From Halocatena salina (GTDB taxonomy: Archaea; Halobacteriota; Halobacteria; Halobacteriales; Haloarculaceae), in contig NZ_CP096022.1 of NCBI RefSeq assembly GCF_023115355.1, positions 124,001-188,000 of the forward strand: a DNA stretch of 64,000 bases, read 5' to 3'. Positions within the stretch are counted from its first letter, which is position 1, and every line of letters starts with the position of its first letter. Below, in pieces: positions 35,010 to 42,965 of this stretch. The position numbers were made by a program, and so were the translations under genes. Under the pieces are notes generated by a model. It was not told the DNA's origin. It did not search any database and was given only the letters and a program-made list of their open reading frames with translations.

Positions 35010-36392
35010 GTGGTTGAATCAGATGCTGACAGCCGTCCCGAACACCAGTTCATCGCCGAGAAGACCGACGAGGGCTGGCAGCAGGCCCAACCGTTTGTGA
35101 CCGACGTCTTCGCGCTCGATCGGGGACAGAACTGGGAGATCCACGAGAACGCCTTCTGGGAGCAACATGCCTATATGGGGATGCGCGAGGACATGTACGC
35201 CCGCAGCGGTCCGGCCTCGTTCTCCCTCGATACGACGCGCGAGCGTATCCCAACTGGATCGACCCACCGCTACCAGATCGGGAAACCCTCCGTCACGGAG
35301 ATCCGAGAGATGCTCCGGAACACCACTCGGATGCTCATTGCACGGGCTCGCCAGAACGGCGAACTCGACGGGTCAGTCTTTGCGGCCATCCACGTGACCA
35401 AGGGCTTCCCGTTCACTGGCGATACAGAAGATCACAAGGACGACATTCTCGGATATAAGGACGGCAACGAGTACTACCAATGGGCGGTGTGCAAGATCGT
35501 CGGGATGGATGTTCCGCTGGTCCTTGACGCCATGCCACGCGAGCGCGGCCAGTCGAAGCACGAGATCGTCGAGAAGCTTCTGTCGCAGGCAACCGAGATG
35601 GTCGACATCGACCTCGTGATGATGGATCGGGAGTTCGATAGCGAGTCGGTGAAGGACACCTGCGAGGAGTACGACGTTCACTACCTGAATCCGACGCGCA
35701 TCTTCGCCACCAGCGACGAAGCAGACACCATCGCATGGATGTACCGCAACGGCAAGCGCTTCCACGTCACGGAGGGGAAAGCCGACGATGGAACGCCCAC
35801 GCGCAAGCAGGTCTATCTCCCGAAGCAATCGAACTCGGATGATGAGGATGAGGACGACGATCTCTCAGCAGTCTGGACGGGGATGTGCGGTGAGTGGGAG
35901 TTTGAGGACATAGAGGGCGAACCGAGCGAGGGGATGTCGTTCTCGCGGCTACTGGCGGACATCCGGCGCGAAGAGGATGTCGAAGAGCGGAAGAAGAAAG
36001 CACAGGAGGGAGAGGTGGACACCAGCGAAACCGTCGTGTTCGAGACGAATCACCCCTACGTAACCGCCAGTAACGCCGACGATCAGCAGATGGACGGGAG
36101 GGCGTTCATCCACATGATCGAGCGCCTCATCCGATGGTATCGCCGCCGTTGGGGTATCGAGAACGGCTTCAAGAAGCAGAAGCACTTCATGGTGCGAACC
36201 ACCTCAACTGAGTGCGACTATCGGTTCTTCAATTTCGCGTTCGCGTGCGTGCTGTATAACGTTTGGCGGCTGGTCGATCTGCTGGTGAAACTCGCCATCG
36301 ACGGCGAGAACACGTCGTACGCACCGCGCGTCGATGCGAACCAGTTTCTGACCGTCGCCAAGCAATTCTACGGTCTCGACCCGCCTGATTGA
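35010..36392 (+). CDS. ISH-type transposase with a substituted first catalytic Asp
   Basis: A 460-residue transposase, GTG start; the open frame extends 19 codons further upstream without an ATG. It resembles the other two ISH transposases in the catalytic core: VDIDLVMMDREFDSESVKD (second Asp) and RRWGIENGFKKQKHFM (Glu). At the first Asp position it has His128 (VFAAIHVTKGF) where relatives have AIDIT. One base change (GAC to CAC) explains it. An acidic insert (about residues 275-285, SDDEDEDDDLSA) separates the second and third motifs. It is likely inactive unless a different residue serves. Confidence 0.8.
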   Translation: MVESDADSRPEHQFIAEKTDEGWQQAQPFVTDVFALDRGQNWEIHENAFWEQHAYMGMREDMYARSGPASFSLDTTRERIPTGSTHRYQIGKPSVTEIREMLRNTTRMLIARARQNGELDGSVFAAIHVTKGFPFTGDTEDHKDDILGYKDGNEYYQWAVCKIVGMDVPLVLDAMPRERGQSKHEIVEKLLSQATEMVDIDLVMMDREFDSESVKDTCEEYDVHYLNPTRIFATSDEADTIAWMYRNGKRFHVTEGKADDGTPTRKQVYLPKQSNSDDEDEDDDLSAVWTGMCGEWEFEDIEGEPSEGMSFSRLLADIRREEDVEERKKKAQEGEVDTSETVVFETNHPYVTASNADDQQMDGRAFIHMIERLIRWYRRRWGIENGFKKQKHFMVRTTSTECDYRFFNFAFACVLYNVWRLVDLLVKLAIDGENTSYAPRVDANQFLTVAKQFYGLDPPD

Positions 36393-36794
36393 CGCCCGGC
36401 CACCTCAGTGACTGCCGGTTCGTGAGCGGCGGCACTGTTCAGCAGACGTTCATTTCACAGCCTGATCGGATGATTCCGAGATGTCGACCCGAAACTGACC
36501 AGTGGCTGTTTATCACGCTGAGAAAATGACCGAAACGAACACTCGATCCGTGCATTGATCGGCTACCTAGCCGACATCAGCGTATAACAACGCATATCGG
36601 TCACTGCCCATGATTGAGCCACCTCCCGATGGTCGGTATCACGGGATTGAATCAGTATAGCCGGATTGGCTTGCGCGTTCGAGCGCTATCTACAATGGCA
36701 CATCTGAGGATCTCATTGCTTCCCCCTGAAACGCTTCGAAGAGTACCTCACGTCGCCAACGAATCCCACGTCTGTCAATTCCAACCCAGTAGTG
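36393..36794. other. Transposase downstream flank
   Basis: About 400 bases with no supported gene. At 36558-36571 there is CGGCTACCTAGCCG, a near palindrome whose right half resembles the right arm of the MITE-like element at 10737-10759. It could mark an end of the insertion sequence. Confidence 0.35.
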
Positions 36795-37007
36795 TTATAT
36801 TCGATAGTGTATTGATGACAACACCTTACGATATTGTAACGCGACAGACAACAATATCACATAGCTAATGACAGCAATTCCTACACCGATGAATAAGATA
36901 TTTGGACCACATTCGTCACCGACGCAGACGCCATGTTCAAACCCATACCAGATTATGTAACACCCAGCTAAAACAACCGTAATGTCAAATACTGTTATTA
37001 CATTTTT
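36795..37007 (-). pseudogene. Small membrane protein reading frame without a start codon
   Basis: Reading the minus strand from 37007, 70 codons remain open after a TAG. They read VITVFDITVVLAGCYIIWYG, FEHGVCVGDECGPNILFIGV and GIAVISYVILLSVALQYR, then a short polar tail and TAA. Two transmembrane segments and a CVGDEC loop are obvious, and the composition is protein-like. There is no ATG, GTG or TTG near the beginning. It is either a gene with a lost 5' end or one with a frameshift close to its start. The family is not recognised. Confidence 0.4.
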
Positions 37008-37652
37008 CTATCCCATTAATATGGTTTTGAAATATGGAATATGTAATACTCACTATTTGAACCAGAAGCGGAGGACAATGGCTATAGCCATGGATGTTTC
37101 CTCACTCTGTACAACAACGTATATAGACGAAAGTATAAGATTTCTATTAGAAAAGACTCGGGCGCAAACGGCTCTCGTCTCCGTTGCGTTACGGATTGAT
37201 GGTAACACACTGACTGTCGAGACTTATGAAGCCCATCGTGATGACGCCATCCTCATGGTGGTGTCATTGCTCGTATGTTCGGCTAGAATGCGATTGAAGC
37301 GGCGATCGGACTGGAAACCGATGCTCGGGGGCTTAAACCGAGTAAAACGCTTGCTCGGCTCCGAGGAGTGTACAGTACGCGAATACGGGGTTGAATAGCA
37401 CTGATCAATCGAGACTGAACGGCAAAGAGCTGGGCGAAGGCAAGTGCGATCGCGAAGATCCCCAGTTCGTTCCGATCGATTCGGTGGATATACGCCACAG
37501 TCTGTGGTTCTATGAGACGATCTCTCACTGAACGAACACGCGATCCACGATAGGACGACAGTTCGGAGCAACCCTCACCCTCTGATAGCTCGCTATCGCC
37601 GACACTGGCACGGACCCGAACAGTCTCAGTGATTGGGACCGTTCATGTCTGT
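37008..37652. other. Intergenic region, unassigned ORFs
   Basis: About 640 bases. The plus-strand ORF 36982-37398 and the minus-strand ORF 37283-37528 (begins MRDRLIEPQTVAYIHRIDRN) overlap, and neither has a recognised family. The minus-strand one contains a believable hydrophobic segment (GIFAIALAFAQLFAV) and could be the start of a frameshifted membrane protein. I could not decide between them. Confidence 0.3.
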
Positions 37653-37880
37653 ATGCGGAACCAGCGGACACCACTGAGTCATACTGAACAAGCCGCGCTT
37701 GAGCGACTGTATGAAGACTACAAGCCGGTTGCAGGCAGTTTTTCACGAGCGGTGGCCGTCACCGCGCTTACAGAGCTCGATTGTGAGCCGTCCGTTGCCC
37801 ACAGCGTTCTCGATCGGTTGCTCTCAAAGGGATATCTGTATGCCGTCGATGGGGACCTCCATATTACCGACAGTCCATAG
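37653..37880 (+). CDS. Small winged-helix-like hypothetical protein
   Basis: A 75-residue protein starting MRNQRTPLSHTEQAALERLY (the ATG at 37653). The pattern of helices (HTEQAALERLYEDY, VAVTALTEL, VAHSVLDRLLSKGYLYAVDG, DLHITD) resembles a minimal winged helix with a beta-hairpin at the end. It ends about 45 bases before a truncated TPR reading frame; the two might originally have been one regulator with an N-terminal winged helix. The function is unknown. Confidence 0.5.
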   Translation: MRNQRTPLSHTEQAALERLYEDYKPVAGSFSRAVAVTALTELDCEPSVAHSVLDRLLSKGYLYAVDGDLHITDSP

Positions 37881-37926
37881 CGAACGTGCTTCAACCTGAC
37901 TGGGGTTCGTCTATAAGGTGCTGTGA

Positions 37927-38583
37927 CTCGTCCTGAACCGCCTCGCATCGGGACGTAGAGCGTCGTTTCAATCCCGTGTTGGGTTTGTAGGGTGCTGTGA
38001 CCATTGCAAACGAGGACTTAATATCGTTCAGGATGCCGGTGTCCCAGATTTGAAAGCGCTTGGTCTACTCAACCTCGGAACAATTGTGCTCGAGCACGAC
38101 GACATAGACGGGGCAGAGGAGCACATCCGACGAAGCTTGGTCATCTGGGGCGAAACAGAGAACATTCAGTACAGGGCAATGGGACGTCTGTTTCTCGGTG
38201 TCACCATGCGCAAGCGCGGTGCTTTTGCTGCTGCTACAACCCACCTCACAGAGGCGTTGTCACTCTGTCGTGATGGTCACCCTTACGGGGAGGCGAAGAC
38301 GCTGATCGAATTGGGTGAGACTGCCCGTGCGCAAGGGAACCTAGCACAGGCCAGTGAGCGTTTCGAGACAGCCATAGCGTTATACCGCGAGATGGGTGCT
38401 GTGCGCGATGTGATTGAGAGCGTAGAACGACTCGCAGCGATCCTCAAGAACCAGAACGAGGCCGAAACCATACGTGAACACTACGAAATGGCAGTTACCC
38501 TGGCTCAGGATGCCGAATTCGATGTGTCCGTATCGATCGACGAATATTGGGTGGTCGACGACGCAAGTGATAATGACGACTGA
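37927..38583 (+). pseudogene. 5'-truncated TPR-repeat protein
   Basis: The frame is open from 37927 but the first possible start is a TTG at 38050. Coding character begins earlier, at about 38010 (RGLNIVQDAGVPDLKALGLL). At least four tetratricopeptide units follow: ALGLLNLGTIVLEHDDIDGA, AMGRLFLGVTMRKRGAFAAA, AKTLIELGETARAQGNLAQA, DVIESVERLAAILKNQNEAE. An acidic tail ends the protein. TPR arrays mediate protein contacts and in haloarchaea often follow a DNA-binding domain. The start has evidently been lost. A short direct repeat (GGTGCTGTGAC) at about 37916 and 37991 lies at the break. Confidence 0.55.
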
Positions 38584-39447
38584 GATCGAATACTCCGTTT
38601 TCTAAGGTGTTTCGATAGACTGAACGTCGTTTGAGGTGCTCGCAGAGGTCATCGATATCGAGGGGAACTGACCGGTACCGACTCTGAGACACTTCCGTGA
38701 TGCGATATCTGATGTCGGCTAGCTGGCCCAGCAATGCATAATTCAGGACGCTTTTAGGGAGACCGTTGGTTGGCTCTCGACAGTAGCTGAGGTCACAGCA
38801 GGCAAGAATGACGCGAACGCGTGACTCGACGAACTATGATTTCACTCACGACGTTCGTCTCGGAGCGTCAGCGAATCTATTGTAATAGATTTGCTGGCGA
38901 GACGACGATGAATATCATCAGTGCATTCGGGGACACGAGACGACTCACGGACGTTCGTTGAATGCGGCCTGTGCATATCTCGGTGTACGGCCCGATAAAT
39001 TCAAGGACGCCGTCGCTTCAGTTGATGCACGTCTATGAGGTCGACCGACTTGATGATCTACTGGAGATAGAGACACGCATCGTTAACGTTGCCCTCGACT
39101 ATATGACGGTCGACCTCCGTAGGGAGCAAAGTTGAGGAAATCGACGCAATCCTCGAGATGCTTCGACGTTCGGGTTGCTCCATGTCGCTGGCGAGCGCCT
39201 CGGTAGTGACTGCTTCGTCGTGGGCCATCCCCGTCTCGGAACTGGATACTTTCCGCGAATCTCTTGCACACGTTAGACACGGGGGAGTACCGAACGGCAG
39301 TTCCACCTCATTCTTGTTGCGAATTTAGGGAACACCTCAACCCCAATATAAACGAACAAAAAAGTATATGTATATGTTTTCAAGTAATCATTCACAATGT
39401 ATCGATGACATAATTATTCATCCGGTCGTGGTCTCAGTTGTCGATCT
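38584..39447. other. Intergenic region with a decayed reading frame
   Basis: About 860 bases. Plus-strand bases 39034-39135 read EVDRLDDLLEIETRIVNVAL and DYMTVDLRRE. After a shift, 39133-39327 reads EEIDAILEMLRRSGCSMSLA and further to a TAG. Together these look like one frameshifted acidic protein of unknown family. The convergent minus-strand ORF at 39058-39306 is its shadow. A strong hairpin at 38856-38904 is listed separately. Confidence 0.35.
38856..38904. repeat. Long hairpin-forming inverted repeat
   Basis: CGTCTCG near the left end and CGAGACG at the right end form the outer stem. CAGCGAATCTATT and AATAGATTTGCTG form the inner stem around a two-base turn (GT), with a small one-sided bulge between the stems. 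About 20 base pairs can form. No U-run follows, so it is not a typical terminator. It may be a structured RNA element or the fused ends of a small mobile element. Confidence 0.5.
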
Positions 39448-40386
39448 ATGATGCAGGACGACTCCGCTGACGTGACCGGCAGTACAGCATCACCTGACGA
39501 ACCGACGAACAGCGATTCTACCAAGAGATCATCCCCCTTGACGAGCCAACCACTGAGTCGGCGAACACTATTGAAGGGAACAGCATCGGCAGCTATCAGT
39601 GTGACTGGGTTGGCTGCAGTCAGTGGGACCGCAGCCGCGGGAAGCTTTGGGTATGAATGTCATCATGAACCAGCACAAGCACCAAGTTGGTTTGGATATC
39701 TCGATCCATGGTCCCAATCTGAACATAATTTGCCGAATGCCTCCAATGGCCTCACTATCTATATTCATGGATTCCAAACTGGCAGACAGGGGGCAATTGA
39801 TGACGGACACGAAGTATGGAGACACCTGCGTGACTTAGGCTATGAAGGATCCAGCTTTTCCTTTATTTGGCCATCCGGTTCTTCGGTAACCGATTGGGGG
39901 ACAGCCCTCGAAAATTGCGACATGGTTGGCACATGGCTCGCAGACTATCTGCATGGACGTGGCTGGACGGGAAACAATGATAAACGTGTTAATCTTGTCT
40001 GCCATTCACTTGGCGCAAAGGTGGCTCTAGAATGTCTCGATTATCTTGCGGGGGTCCATAACGATTGGATAGATATCGTACATTTCCTTGGTGGTGCTGT
40101 GTATGATCGGAATGTTGGTGGAGGTTACAAGCCCGGTATACAACAGGGATGTTGGCATCTGCACAACTGGCATAGCAAAGATGATCCCGTTCTTAGGGAT
40201 GTCTACCGGGAGATTATGGATGGTAAGTGGCCAGTAGGATATAAAGGTATTGCCACTGGTCCAAAACCAGATAATTATACTGATCATGCAACAGGAATGA
40301 AACAGCACTGTCAGTACATTGATTATAAGTATGGTGTGGTAGACGATTTAGCACCCACTATGTTAGGATTGCATCAATCTAAATAA
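39448..40386 (+). CDS. Tat-exported alpha/beta hydrolase
   Basis: A 312-residue secreted hydrolase. Residues 1-40 are a Ser/Thr/Asp-rich leader, followed by the twin-arginine motif LSRRTLLKG and a hydrophobic stretch ending at TAAAG, about residue 65. The alpha/beta hydrolase fold shows the oxyanion strand LTIYIHGFQTGRQG and the nucleophile elbow VCHSLGAKVALE. The likely acid and His lie in KDDPVLRDVY and DHATGMKQH. It resembles DUF726-like or lipase-type esterases. The second half is clearly more AT-rich than the flanking genes, suggesting acquisition from elsewhere. Confidence 0.82.
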   Translation: MMQDDSADVTGSTASPDEPTNSDSTKRSSPLTSQPLSRRTLLKGTASAAISVTGLAAVSGTAAAGSFGYECHHEPAQAPSWFGYLDPWSQSEHNLPNASNGLTIYIHGFQTGRQGAIDDGHEVWRHLRDLGYEGSSFSFIWPSGSSVTDWGTALENCDMVGTWLADYLHGRGWTGNNDKRVNLVCHSLGAKVALECLDYLAGVHNDWIDIVHFLGGAVYDRNVGGGYKPGIQQGCWHLHNWHSKDDPVLRDVYREIMDGKWPVGYKGIATGPKPDNYTDHATGMKQHCQYIDYKYGVVDDLAPTMLGLHQSK

Positions 40387-40422
40387 AAATATAGAATTTC
40401 TTTACTATTTCTAGATATAATA

Positions 40423-40623
40423 TTAATAAGGGTGTGTGCTATATAACCATAGGTGTTCATCAAGTGGTGATTCGATGAATTCAGTTTGTTGTACGAGGTC
40501 ATATTCCGATTCTAACGACTCTGGCCCTTCCACACGTGCGTTCCTGATGGTGGCTGGGACGCCGATCTGTCGGTCGGTTCTGTAGTCGAGTAGACTAACG
40601 ACCAGTATTATGGAATGATACAC
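40423..40623 (-). CDS. Short acidic hypothetical protein, probably truncated
   Basis: A 66-codon frame with a GTG start. It reads ILVVSLLDYRTDRQIGVPAT, then NARVEGPESLESEYDLVQQT and ends SPLDEHLWLYSTHPY. The composition is fully haloarchaeal and the end looks like a natural C-terminus. The N-terminal border coincides with the start of a tail-sheath-like fragment on the other strand (40625), so it is probably the tail of a larger gene cut by that insertion. The family is not recognised. Confidence 0.4.
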   Translation of the reverse strand: MYHSIILVVSLLDYRTDRQIGVPATIRNARVEGPESLESEYDLVQQTEFIESPLDEHLWLYSTHPY

Positions 40624-40624
40624 A

Positions 40625-41256
40625 GTGCCACGCCCAGACCAGTTAGTAGACATCACGGTCGACGCGGATATCGGTGCAGCGCCGCGCGACCAGTTCAGCA
40701 CAGTTGCCCTCGTCGGGAGTCCCCCGACGAGTGAAGAACCAACAGATGGGTTCAACAACGCAACCCGTCATACCGACGCTGCAAGCGTCGCGACGGCGTT
40801 CGGTGATGGATTGGATGTCCACAACGCTGCGACCGAGGCATTCGCCGAGGACGTCGGCGCGGTGTGGGCGATCGTTCTCGAGGCGACTGAGACGACCGAG
40901 GTCGTCGGTGAGAGAGTGAATCGACGAACTCCGAGACCGTCTCGACCGTCCCTATCTCGAGGACGTCGCCGGTCGCGATTCAGGTCGACGGCAGCGGAAC
41001 TGACGTGAGCGCCGTCACCGAGTCGCCACCGTCCCAGCCGTCGGCCGGAGAGGCCGTGTACAACGCCGACACGGGAGCGGTCGCAACCGGCGACTCGACG
41101 AGCGGGACCGAGATCGAGGTCACGTACACAACGCTCTCGTGGACGGCCGCCCTCGACGAGCTCGGTGCTCGAAGTAGTTCGAACGTGGTAAAGAAGGGAA
41201 CCGAGTCCATCGCAAGGAAATGGCTAAAATCCGTTGTGTTTGTACTCATTAGATAG
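40625..41256 (+). pseudogene. Frameshifted virus tail-sheath-like fragment
   Basis: Frame one from the GTG at 40625 reads MPRPDQLVDITVDADIGAAP, then DQFSTVALVGSPPTSEEPTD and DAASVATAFGDGLDVHNAAT. This is the style of N-terminal domains of contractile-tail sheath proteins in haloviruses. Near 40915 a shift moves the frame to ESTNSETVSTVPISRTSPVA and on to GEAVYNADTGAVATGDSTSG. After about 41180 the sequence loses this character and ends in an AT-rich tail. Sheath proteins are normally 400 or more residues, so most is missing. The assignment is from pattern memory and is uncertain. It would be a provirus relic. Confidence 0.5.
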
Positions 41257-41456
41257 CAAAATGAATATTAGTGCCATGTTTGTCTGGAAAACCGTGCCAA
41301 ACTCAGAATTTAGTGAATTCCAGTTTGCGTACAGCATTACTCATGAACTTGAATCAAAGGTATTTCTCTCGGATTCAGTTCCTCATTTTCCAACTCAGAA
41401 TCAGGATGCTGATAGAGGATATGACCTGAATTGGCAAGAAGAACCTTCATCGCTTG

Positions 41457-41633
41457 CTGATCAGGCCTCAAGTAGATTGCACAATTACCAGCTACTTGCT
41501 GGAATATTCAGGCCAGTATCTGAGACCGACTAGCATACCGATAGAAGCCGTCTTGTGGCACGAATGTACAAATTCCATCACGACTTGCGTGAGCAAAAGC
41601 TATTTACAGAAATCTATCCTCCGAAGTAGGGGA
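41457..41633 (-). repeat. Dispersed repeat family, copy 4 (inverted)
   Basis: Read on the minus strand it gives CCCTACTTCGGAGGATAGAT, TTCTGTAAATAGCTTTT, ATGGAATTTGTACATTCGTG, CCACAAGACGGCTTCTATCG, GTATGCTAGTCGGTCTCAGA, TACTGGCCTGAATATTCCAG and GCTGGTAATTGTGCAATCTA. It matches the copy at 30965-31141 over the full length. No MITE-like palindrome follows it. Short ORFs that run through this and the other copies align to each other only because the DNA does. Confidence 0.72.
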
Positions 41634-42535
41634 TTGCCACAACCTCGGAAGATGGTTTTGATGGGTGCCTTTTATTCGACTCCAGAGCTGATGAATCTGT
41701 AGATGTCTATTGGCTTTAGTGGTTCGTGAGTCAGAACGGTAGTCGATCGAGAGCGATCGGTAGCCTCGGACTCATTGTCATCTGTTTTTGATAGATTACT
41801 TATATTAATCATCCTCAAACCTGCCTTTAGATTTCTCATGACGATCCTCCTCTATCTAACCGGAGCATTACTGATAGCAGCGACTTTCAGTGCTCGTGGT
41901 TGGATACCAAAGCGTTTACTCCCTCGTAAACGGCTCCTCGTAGTTCTTCGCCATCTGCCTATTCGTGGTGTTAGTGGTGAGATGGACTATACCCCGATAC
42001 TGACTGCGGATGAGTGTCTTGAACTCATTTCGTTAATGCTGATGCTACCGAATCAGATGCTGGACGTACAATTCGGTTCGTCCCTGGCGAGTGACAACGC
42101 TTTTGTGATTGTCCAACTAATGAATTTGAACCATCATCGAACCCATCCAATGAGTGGTATACCTACCTTACCTATCTGCGGAATCCTTCGATCCAACCAA
42201 TACACGTCGCTGTCCGAGGATGAGTACGACTATCTAGTTCTAGCACTAAGCCCCGTAACCGTCAGTCACGTCGGGTGCGTTCAATTGAGAGATAATTATC
42301 ACTCCTTCAGTCGAGGGTATTCCCAATCGATCGACTCTGCAACGGGTGAAAACAGATACGGATTTGAACTGCCGTTACCTGCCTTATAGGCTAGTGCTCT
42401 GTCCACGTTGAGTTATATCATAGTGAGGATTCATCGCAAACACCGAGCTCGTGTATTGGATTGACGATAGTATGTCACTTCCACACACACCACCATAGCG
42501 GATTTGAATTGGGGAACAATTGGTCATAATAACGA
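41634..42535 (+). pseudogene. Degenerate region with an ISH transposase C-terminus
   Basis: The plus-strand frame 41775-42389 has no family identity as a whole, but its middle (about 41971-42060) reads RGVSGEMDYTPILTADECLE and LISLMLM. This is nearly the same as the C-terminus of the transposase at 47202-48884 (GVDGEMDYAPVLTAGECVEL). Just upstream, MTILLYLTGALLIAA resembles its FAVLLYNIWRLTDFLL helix. So a transposase end lies here with an insertion or rearrangement between the two blocks. The last part (42180-42389) may come from another lost gene. Confidence 0.5.
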
Positions 42536-42961
42536 ATGTCGGACCCCTTTGCGCAGACACTCCATGATACCTATTCCGATAACCAGCATGAATCACTGCG
42601 GTATCGAAACGGCGAGGACATGCGAGGGGTCGGTATCGAACGCTACTCCCAAGAATACGCTTCAGGCGAGGACGATTGGTTCCCATCATGGTTCGATAGC
42701 TCGCTCTTCGATTTGAGAGTGAGAAATGAGAAATATGTACGCACTTCGAGATATCTTCGAGCGCAATCAATTCGCATCAGCGCCTGCGATCGGTACCTAG
42801 ATGAGTCTGTCCCGGTCGATGTAAGGTCTCGAGCAGCTTCTCGTACCGATGCCGATGAAGAGTGGGTCCTCACAGGCCTTGAACCATCGTTGCTGAATCT
42901 GTTATCAACTCGTGATAGAGCTACTTCAGCGACACCGGCGGTAGCCCCAGGATGTAGGTGA
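42536..42961 (+). CDS. Hypothetical protein upstream of ABC exporter
   Basis: A 141-residue frame starting MSDPFAQTLHDTYSDNQHES. The first 85 residues are acidic and look genuine (GEDDWFPSWFDSSLFDLRVR, NEKYVRTSRYLRA). The rest is more Arg/Ser-rich and less convincing. It ends 4 bases before the ATG of the first ABC half-transporter, so translation could be coupled. No family is recognised. The N-terminal part could also be a gene fragment read into a new tail. Confidence 0.45.
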   Translation: MSDPFAQTLHDTYSDNQHESLRYRNGEDMRGVGIERYSQEYASGEDDWFPSWFDSSLFDLRVRNEKYVRTSRYLRAQSIRISACDRYLDESVPVDVRSRAASRTDADEEWVLTGLEPSLLNLLSTRDRATSATPAVAPGCR

Positions 42962-42965
42962 GACC

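Noticed and set aside
41234-41702. ORFs of 82-99 residues over repeat copy 4
   Set aside because: They align to ORFs in other repeat copies only because the DNA is repeated; stops and frames are not consistently kept.
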